Shown in pieces: positions 56,713 through 64,000 of a stretch of DNA of 64,000 bases. A model generated the notes under the pieces. That model worked only from the letters and a program-made list of their open reading frames with translations. It did not search any database and was not told the origin of the DNA. The position numbers were made by a program, and so were the translations under genes. Source of the stretch: Irpex lacteus (lineage: Eukaryota; Basidiomycota; Agaricomycetes; Polyporales; Irpicaceae); contig MQVO02000014.1 in assembly GCA_001986395.2 (NCBI GenBank), forward strand, positions 124,001 through 188,000, written 5' to 3'. Position 1 is the stretch's first letter. Every line of letters begins with the position of its first letter.

Positions 56713-57843
56713 TCAAAATTCCAGATCCGTGGCGACATCCTCCCACTCGGCCAAGGTCCGCTCTACTCGGTCGCATTTTGCTCGGACATCTCTGTAGACG
56801 TCCGAGCCCATGAAGAGCCACATGGGCCACTCCCGGCCGCGAGCGTGACCTTCCCCTCGCACGACGTCGACGAGTAGCTCCATAGCCTTGGCTGGATCGC
56901 CCTTCTCATTGCCAGAAAGCGCAGAGAACTTTGCGTGGCCGTTTTCACGGAGTTCGTCGTAATCGGGAATGTGCTTGTTCATTGTGATTGGCTGGCCAAG
57001 GGCGTTCGTTCGGAACGAACCTGGGATGACGACTGTCACACGGATGTTGAACTGGGCTAACTCCGAGGCATACGATTCGCCGATGGCTAAACAGGAGGGG
57101 GAGATGCGTCAGACTAAGTATGATAGGAACAGTCGAGTGCACTCACCATGCACGGCGGCTTTCGAGGCGGCGTAAAATCCTACCGGCTGGAGGGAGAGAA
57201 TGGTCAGCTACCTTTTCCGGATATTGGCTGTCGTGCGTGTGACTTACTGGGACTGCAGCATGCCATCCAGTGCGGCTGCCGACGATCACGACAGTACCTG
57301 ATCGTCGCTCGCGCATGTGAGGAAGGACGGCATTCGTGACGTTCAGAACGCCGAAAACGTTGGTTTGGAACTGCTGCATGGCAGCGAGGGATCTAGCAAT
57401 GGCAGATATTCTGTATGAGACCGGACTGAATGTAGAATGAAGCGAGCTAAATGTACGTACCCGCCTTCTTCGAGAACAGACTTCATGCCGATACCAGCAT
57501 TGTTGACGACGACATCGATGCGACCCCAAATGGATAAGGCATGGTCTATTACTCGCTGTACCTTCTCTGGGCTTTCAGAGATGTCCAGACGAAGTAATTG
57601 CAAGTTGGATGTGCGAGCTCCAGGTAGTGAGTAGAAGATCTTAATCTTCTCTATTGAACGTGCTGTAGCAATAACCCGGTCACCACGAGCAAGCACAGAA
57701 GACACAAGGGCTTTGCCAAAGCCCGAGGAGGTTCCTAACATGAACATGAACATTGTGCCACATATTATAGACGAGTACCGGTACTTACCAGTAATAAACC
57801 AGACACGCTGAGCGGGCTGTTGAACAAGAGCGACTGAAGGCAT
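56713..57843 (-). CDS. short-chain dehydrogenase/reductase
   Basis: Classical SDR, NAD(P)H-dependent oxidoreductase of unknown substrate. It starts MPSVALVQQPAQRVWFITG and continues after an intron with TSSGFGKALVSSVLARGDR, giving the TG-x3-G-x-G nucleotide motif. Then DRVIATARS, LRLDISESPEK, and VVNNAGIG. Catalytic Ser is in IVGSRTGWHAAVP and the Y-x3-K is in VGFYAASKAAVHA. The C-terminal part has RVTVVIPGSFRTNALGQ, then ELLVDVVRGEGHARGREWPM and ends WEDVATDLEF. Four or five exons. The closest look is to the subclass of fungal SDRs that act on retinol/steroid-like substrates, but this is only a resemblance. Confidence 0.92.
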
Positions 57844-59819
57844 GATAGGAAGAGAGGAGCTGTGTGAGGGATACTGGGAGAGGAGGGAAGGTAGAAACGA
57901 TGAGCTGTTGAATTGCCGTTCAGGCTACAAGCCTTATATCCCTCCATGGACGGTCCGGACAAAGTTATTGGTGGATTCGCGAGCGGCGGACCCGGTTGTG
58001 ACTTGTCTTGGATTGGTCGGGCATAGCACAGCACTTACACCTAGATTTCATGACGAAAGACGGCATAAGAAAATGAGAGGTTCAAACGGCGCGGCGGAGA
58101 CGCATCATCATGCTGTCACACACCTCGCAGTTTCGGCTTTTGGTCTCTATGAAACGCTATTCCGGGAAAGACGCCTCCGTGCGCATGGCTGGGGCTGCGC
58201 ATGAGAATGCATCGAATCAGTGCACAAAGCCGACGGAGCCTGAGATGGGTGGTCTGGCCACTTGCTGGAAAGATGCAAGCGCAAAGGCTGTGAACTTGAA
58301 CCCGACAGTCAGCAATCTGCCATCACACCTGTCACAGCGTACCTTAGCCACGTGCCAAGCTTCCCAGAGTACCCACTAGCTGCTACCCGCGACTTCGTCA
58401 CGGGTGAAATAGGCGGTATCATGATGCAGTGAACTGAGGACGCGAGACGCAAGTATCAAATCGCGGGGTGATAGGAGTGAGTGCGGAGATGTCAGTACAT
58501 GAGCCTGACGCAGAAAATGAGAGGAAAAGCACGACAACCCCATCGTCGTGCATGTAAAGGATGGCAGCACCTGCGAAGACAGCTGAAACGAAACAGAAAC
58601 CCACAGACGAGAAGGCGGAGTAAAGCGTAACATGTGACCGTGAACGAATACGTATCTAAAGGAGGCAGTTCCTGCATTTGGACAGGTCGCCAGGAAAGGC
58701 AACCCCGGGAGGGAACCCTCCCTTATAATATAGATTATTTCTAAATATCGATAAGTATACTCTTCCGCTCATCCTCGGATGCGATGGTCTCTTCTTCTGG
58801 TGTAGTGCGCCTGTAGGGGCGAGCGATGTGCTGGAGTCATGTCGGTGTTAACGCAACCCGATCTACAACGATCATGACTTCATCATTATATCTGACGAGT
58901 GAACAAAGCGAAACACGAACAACTCACAGCGACTGCTCGATTTGGGAAACATGCGTGGTTGTTCAGGCAGTGCATCTACGGGTTCAGCCACAGACGTTAG
59001 GCAAGCACCGAGAAGATTGGAGAATAAGGACCAGACAAGGTTAATACATGAGAGAGATCTTCGCTTCTCCGGAGTTTGAGGCACATAATTACAAAGTGCG
59101 AAAGCTCATTCTGACACGGAGTCTGACCCACGCCGCTTCGGAGTGTCTACATTTTGCGAAACTTAAGACCATGAGGGCACGTCAGTCCTTTGCACGGAAA
59201 GTTTGCAACATAATCGAAGGGAACTTTACCTCTGCACAGCATCCGCGCCAAGCAGTGGGAAACGTGGCCGAAGGTGACGGGGATGAGGCGTTTACAGAAT
59301 CTAGTGAGAAAACATGTTACAGACGCCACGGATGGCGGTCACTGGCAATGTTCGCTTGAGTGAAGTGCCAGGAACTACGCAGCAAAGAACAGCAATTGGA
59401 GCGCATACAGATGTAACTGCTGTTCGATCCTGATACAACATACGTTGCGCAAACCAATCTTCTCTGAAATTATTGCCTCTTACGTTGCTGATGGCATTGC
59501 GCGTTCAACTCGTTAAGCGAGTAGGCTTGTCCGATTCGGCGATGAGTCAGGCAAAGCGTAGGCGTAAGTTACACAAGAAAACGAAGCGCGTTGTGGCGAG
59601 CTCATAACTCAACGATGCCGCAGGAGCAGGCATACTCGGGGAACTTCGACACGTTACGTCGAAGGCAATCAATGATGATTCTGTTAAACAGGGATTTGTA
59701 AGCGGCAAGTCGTAGTCCAAGTGTGAACTTTCCTATCATTACAGATGTAGTGTGATCATAATACATACCAGTGTATATCGTCAACCCCGTGTCACATGTA
59801 TGGCCAATTCCCGCCACAC
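57844..59819. other. long intergenic region
   Basis: 2 kb without a supported gene. A minus-strand hydrophobic frame near 58604-58450 (GFCFVSAVFAGAAILYM) could be an exon of an unrecognised small membrane protein, but no clear start or splice partners were found. Confidence 0.45.
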
Positions 59820-61077
59820 TTAGGGGCTGTTGAGAAGGTCGACGATGATGGGTTGGAAAGGTCCTGTGCCGAAGGCGACGTAGCCTTGGCCAGGCACGCG
59901 CGACCTTCGTCCCGCAGGCCAGTTCGCAGCATTAACATGAACTGTTACTTCGCTTGTCAACGAGTCGTCCGCGGAAGTTCCCTTTGATTTTGAGTTCCAG
60001 TTACGTACGACGGCGCCGTGAGCCTCGTGTATGTGACCGAAGAGGTGTAGTCGAGGTCGTAGGGTATGCATGTGAGATGCGAGACTCTCGCAGCCTACCG
60101 CGGTTCCATCTATCACCTCGTCTAGAATACCTGCCGGGGGCCCATGTGTGAGTCTGGAGAGACGGAAATTCGTCAAAGGCACCATAAGTACTATCATTCA
60201 ACTGCCACCTACAAGATGTCGGCTTTCGGAAAGCCCTTGACAAGCTCTGTGGAGGCATGAATACGAGTTGACAGGCGTGATCCAGCTCAAGCCTCATACG
60301 TACTATCTGCTTGGACACCTCTATCATAATTGAATCCCCAATTATAGAACTCAGGGCTCCACTGACAACGGGAAGCATCATTGTGACATCGGCATCTTAG
60401 ATCTAATGAAAAGGACTGATAGACTTCACGCACCGGTGATCCATAGACCGACCATGTCTTACCGTCTGGCTTGGTCTGGAAATGGTACTGCTCATCCTCA
60501 AGGTAGACTAGACCTGCCTCTTTCGACTCTGGTCCGGTCAAGAGTTCCCGTATGGCTTCTACATCCTGGAAGACACATATGATTTGACAAGATGACGGAA
60601 AACTGAACGAGCAGTGCTTGCCTGCTTTTGCCTGTGCCAATGAAAGTAATGTTTGTCGTACCAGTCTTCGTGTTGATCCAGGCTGAGGTCATGGTTCCCA
60701 GCAATGATTCTATGCCACGATAATGTATATCAGCCCAACAATCGTTTGTTGTTCGCAATTGGATTTGAAAGCGGCACTGACATCTTAGTGGGATGGGGTA
60801 AGTCTCGCAACCACTCGACGGTGGTTCGGAACTCACTGAACAAACCTGTATTGGTTAGATCGCCGCTGTGCAACAACACGTCTCCGGATGGAACGGGAAA
60901 GGTCCTAGAGTGGGTGTCACTGATGCATACAAAGCGGGTCCAATCCGGGGACGGCACGGGAGGCGGGTTCTCTACATCATAGACCTGGAAGACTACTGCA
61001 GTAGCCGTCGTTATGCTCGCCATTTCATGGACAGTATCTATGTCCATGGCAGACATGTCTCTCCGAAGCGAGCGCAA
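59820..61077 (-). CDS. calcineurin-like metallophosphoesterase (MPPED-like)
   Basis: Dimetal phosphoesterase of unknown substrate. The N-terminus is MRSLRRDMSAMDIDTVHEMA. Metal motifs in order: RFVCISDTHSRTFPVPSGD (D-x-H), VLLHSGDLTNTG (GD), the GNHD motif in AGNHDLSLDQHEDWY, THGPPAGILD (His) and LHLFGHIHEAHGAV (GH-x-H). In between are EAIRELLTGPESKEAGLVY and TWSVYGSP, then SPEFYNWGFNYDRG. The C-terminus ends GTGPFQPIIVDLLNSP. The pattern of motifs and the length (about 330 residues) match fungal relatives of the animal MPPED1/MPPED2 phosphodiesterases. About five exons. It faces the next gene across a 567-bp divergent promoter. Confidence 0.9.
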
Positions 61078-61644
61078 ACGAGAATGAAGGGATCTCCTAT
61101 CTCGAACGCGAAATGGACAGATATCAGTGTATCCTGCATTGTTAAGTCACAAGCTCAAGGCTAGTATTCACCATATTTCAGACATACCTGGGCTGTTATC
61201 TGTATATTTTACGAAGATGAACTGTTGTCCTGTTGGCTGTAATATCCAGGTGGGTGTTAGACTTCGAGTTCGTCAACCGGCCGCATCCTCGCCGAAGCGC
61301 TGACTTCCGGAGTGTGACATGTGCCGTGACAAAGCTCCGGCTCGGCGGCCTCAGCGTCTAGATATGTTCCGAATTGACTCACTTCGTCCTGACTTGCATT
61401 GCATACGCCCATAACTAGCAAGGTTGGATAGAAGTGGCACAGACACCATATACGGTGTAAAACATCAACACGCGGTATGTTTTTACGAACCCATCTTTCG
61501 CCTTCTCGACTAAACGTTGTCAAGACGCGGCAAGATCTAGTACTAGCTGGAACCGTGGAGTACATCCGCACAGCTGTATTGCCACCATGTACGTTGATGG
61601 GAAACTAGCTACACTGCAGTATTATCTCAAAAATAGTGTGCAGA
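61078..61644. promoter_or_regulatory. divergent promoter region
   Basis: 567 bp between the metallophosphoesterase (-) and the PLP enzyme (+). A small minus frame at 61257-61571 is not convincing. No clear TATA. Confidence 0.4.
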
Positions 61645-62899
61645 ATGAGTGACCCTACCGATCTTACCAGATCCGCCGTTCAGGCCGCACATGAAGTAAT
61701 CAAACCGCTCATTCACGAAACACCCGTATTTACATCTTCGTCACTCTCTGCGTCTCTCCCTGGTGGCAATCAACTCTACTTCAAAGCCGAGAACTTACAA
61801 AAAGGTGGTGCATTCAAATTCAGAGGCGCAAGCTACAACTTGAGCCGGCTTACCGAAGAGCAACTCGCCAAAGGAGTCTGTACACATAGTTCTGGTGAGC
61901 AAGAAGCCATGTCTTCATTTGTGCCTGCGATTCAGGAACCGCATGCGTATTCATTTTGACTGACCTAAGGCACCATTGCATCACAGGCAATCATGCAGGT
62001 GCACTGGCACTGGCTGCGCGGGAACGCGGTGCTGATTGTTTTGTCGTCATGGTCAGTGGCGTCTAACTAACCCTTCTCCCGCTACTAGTAGGTGGCGTCC
62101 CTACTCGCGTTGACTGATAAACGTTCCCATTTCCACTTTTCTATGGACATCCGTTACTTGCTTGTAGCCATCAAACTCTGCGCAGCCTAAAATTGATGCA
62201 GTTCGGGCGTATGGCGCCGACATCACCTTTTGCGACCCCAACGCTAAAGCACGAGCAGATACGCTGGCTGCTGTGCAGGCACGGACGGGAGCGACATTCA
62301 TTCCCCCTTACGATGCAGTGAACACGATATTAGGCCAAGGGACCGCCTTTTTGGAGCTTGTAAATCAGGTACCAGAGCAACTAGCTGCGGTCGTTGCGCC
62401 CGTGGGCGGTGGAGGCCTCTTAGCGGGGACTGCGCTCGCTGCACATGGTACTAGTGTACGGGTATTCGGTGCTGAACCTGCCGGAGCTGCAGATTGCGCG
62501 CAGGGACTTAAAGAGGGCCATCGGATTGAAGATGTTGACGCAAATACCATAGCAGATGGCCTGAGGACTCCTGTTGGTACACTAAACTTCCCCATCATAC
62601 AGGACAAGGTCGAAGCCGTCATTGTCGTTTCTGATGAGGTATGTAGACATTACCAACTGTGTGGTGTTGTGCATTTGTCCCTCTGTCCGGATCTCAATTG
62701 ATGTGGCATTCAGGAAATCGTGGACGCCATGAAGCTATTGTGGGAACGCCTCAAGCTCGTTGTCGAGCCTAGCGGGGCCACTGCATTCGCAGCCATCAGG
62801 AGTCAAGCATTCCAGCAACTTGGAATCAAGGGCCCTGTTGGAATCATCCTGAGCGGAGGCAACATTGACTTGTCCAAACCTCTGCCGTGGGTGAAGTAG
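61645..62899 (+). CDS. PLP-dependent serine racemase / threonine dehydratase-type enzyme
   Basis: Fold-type II PLP enzyme that racemises or deaminates serine, threonine or hydroxyaspartate. Exons 61645-61894, 61987-62051, 62168-62638 and 62714-62899. The PLP lysine is in KGGAFKFRGAS. SSGNHAGALALAARERG binds the substrate carboxylate, and PVGGGGLLAG binds the PLP phosphate. GAEPAGAADCAQG matches the metal-site region of serine racemase. SGGN near the C-terminus holds the residue contacting the pyridine nitrogen. There is no ACT regulatory domain, so it is the short, serine-racemase/hydroxyaspartate-lyase class rather than biosynthetic threonine deaminase. The exact reaction is undetermined. 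It lies 141 bp upstream of UTP15 on the same strand. Confidence 0.93.
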
Positions 62900-63040
62900 C
62901 TGTGCGGTCTAGGTGGAACTTGTTATCAGTATTTAGAAAAAAGTGTAAGATCTAGTGATGAGATCAAACTGTTAGACGCCCGATTTACGGCACAAATTCT
63001 AAGAGCTCAAGTTCGCTGTGAACCACGACGAGCTCGAGCC

Positions 63041-64000
63041 ATGGACTATAAACCAGTCGTTGTCAAGCGGCATGCAAGACCTGCACCAACAAAACACAAC
63101 GCAGAGAGTCGATATTGGCGACAATTCAAGCACCCAGTCTTCATCAAAGAATACGCTCCCGTTACCTCTGTTCATTTCTCTCCTTCAAAACCGCATCGCT
63201 ATGCAGTGACTGCCGCCACACGTGTTCAAATATATGCACCAAGAACACAGAAGGTGACAAAGACCATCTCGAGGTTCAAGGATGTTGCTAGGAGTGGGTC
63301 TATACGAGGGGACGGAAAGCTGGTGGTAGCAGGAGACGACTCTGGTCTAATCCAAGTAAGTCTTCCGTCATACATTTTTCCTAGCTAGAGCATCGCTTGA
63401 GAACAGTACGCACAGATGTAATGACAGCTGAAGCTAACGGTATCTCACCTGTTGTTTTCATCAGGTGTTCGACATTAACTCCCGAGCTATCCTAAGGACT
63501 CTGGATGCCCACAAACAACCCGTGCATGTCACGAAATTCTCTCCAGCCGACCACACACAAATACTCTCATGCTCCGACGACACAACTGTAAGACTATGGG
63601 ATGTTCCATCACAGTCAACCCTCACAACCTTCACCGATCACACCGACTATGTCCGTTCAGGCCAGGTCGCGCCATCAAATCCCAACCTCATCCTTACTGG
63701 CTCGTATGACTCTACTGTCCGGTTATTTGACGCACGAACAGGAGGATGTGAGATGGTCATGGGAGGAGATTCAGGCGAAGGAGGGGCACGGAATACAGCA
63801 CCCGTAGAACAAGTCCTCATGTTCCCCTCTGGTACGGTGGCGCTTTCATCCGCGGGCCCTATATTGCGTGTATGGGATTTGGTTGCAGGAGGAAGGTGTT
63901 TGAGGGCGCTGTCGAACCATCAGAAGACTATCACTTCATTAGCGTTCAATGGCTCCTCAAGTCGACTGTTGACGGGAGGGTTGGATCAGATGGTGAAGGT
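63041..64000 (+). CDS. UTP15: U3 snoRNP protein UTP15 (5' part, cut by window end)
   Basis: WD40 protein of the t-UTP/UtpA subcomplex of the small-subunit processome in the nucleolus, needed for rDNA transcription and pre-18S processing. Exon 1 is 63041-63355 and exon 2 starts at 63475 (LIQ joins VFDINSRA). The N-terminus MDYKPVVVKRHARPAP, then YWRQFKHPVFIKEYAPVTSV is typical of UTP15. WD repeats seen: TRVQIYAP, SGSIRGDGKLVVAGDDSGLI, LRTLDAHKQPVHVTKFSPAD, LSCSDDTTVRLWDVPSQ, LILTGSYDSTVRLFDARTGG, LSSAGPILRVWDLVAGGR, RLLTGGLDQMVKV. The C-terminal half lies beyond the window. Confidence 0.95.

Noticed and set aside
58376..58702. 108-codon minus-strand ORF with hydrophobic alternatives in other frames
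   Set aside because: Three overlapping frames are equally open; no evidence to choose one as a gene.

Overview
The window is nuclear DNA from a filamentous basidiomycete, most likely an Agaricomycete. Nearly every gene is cut by several short introns (about 50-110 bp) with GTAAGT/GTGAGT/GTGCGT donors. The gene set fits: MGM101, a KEX1-type carboxypeptidase, an HDEL-tailed PDI, F-box and MYND-finger families, a Ty1/copia element and the U3 processome protein UTP15. No rRNA, tRNA or CRISPR array was found.

Layout. 0.1-1.7 kb (-): putative multipass membrane protein with a suspicious frame break. 2.9-4.0 (+): MGM101 for mtDNA maintenance. 4.7-6.2 (-) and 6.6-9.4 (+): a thioredoxin-fold ER membrane protein and the Kex1 carboxypeptidase share one divergent promoter. 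9.8-12.9 (-): two tandem MDR oxidoreductases. 13.6-17.2 (-): three tandem MAPEG/MGST3-like genes. 17.6-18.8 (-): MYND-finger protein. 19.3-20.8 (-): F-box-like protein. 22.0-23.6 (+): a second, unrelated F-box protein. 25.8-27.6 (+): protein disulfide isomerase. 28.4-28.9 (+): small membrane protein.

29.4-38.9 kb is the most unusual part. A paralogue of the 19-kb F-box-like gene was split 7 bp into its second exon by a copia retrotransposon (29457-37394, 388-bp LTRs differing at one base, 5-bp duplication TGAAC). The copia gag-pol is itself split by a 2.67-kb fold-back element with arms of about 1 kb and an 8-bp duplication. The copia LTR supplies an ATG in frame with the rest of the F-box-like gene, plus a TATAAAA in the same direction.

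39.2-42.3 (-): aminopeptidase P with a possible mitochondrial leader. 42.7-43.9 (-): alpha/beta hydrolase. 44.2-47.8 (-) and 48.3-52.4 (+): a head-to-head pair of large paralogues. The plus copy has a 2OG-Fe(II) dioxygenase domain whose H-x-D lies in an 18-nt microexon; the minus copy has lost that domain. 53.0-55.0 (+): auxin-efflux-carrier family transporter. 56.7-57.8 (-): short-chain dehydrogenase. 59.8-61.1 (-): metallophosphoesterase. 61.6-62.9 (+): PLP-dependent serine racemase/dehydratase. 63.0-end (+): UTP15, cut by the window edge.

Functional grouping. The thioredoxin-like protein, Kex1 and PDI belong to the secretory pathway. The MDR reductases and MGST3-like genes form a detoxification/redox stretch expanded by tandem duplication. 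Exon limits come from reading splice signals and frames by eye; they are firm where conserved motifs join cleanly across the junction and approximate elsewhere.
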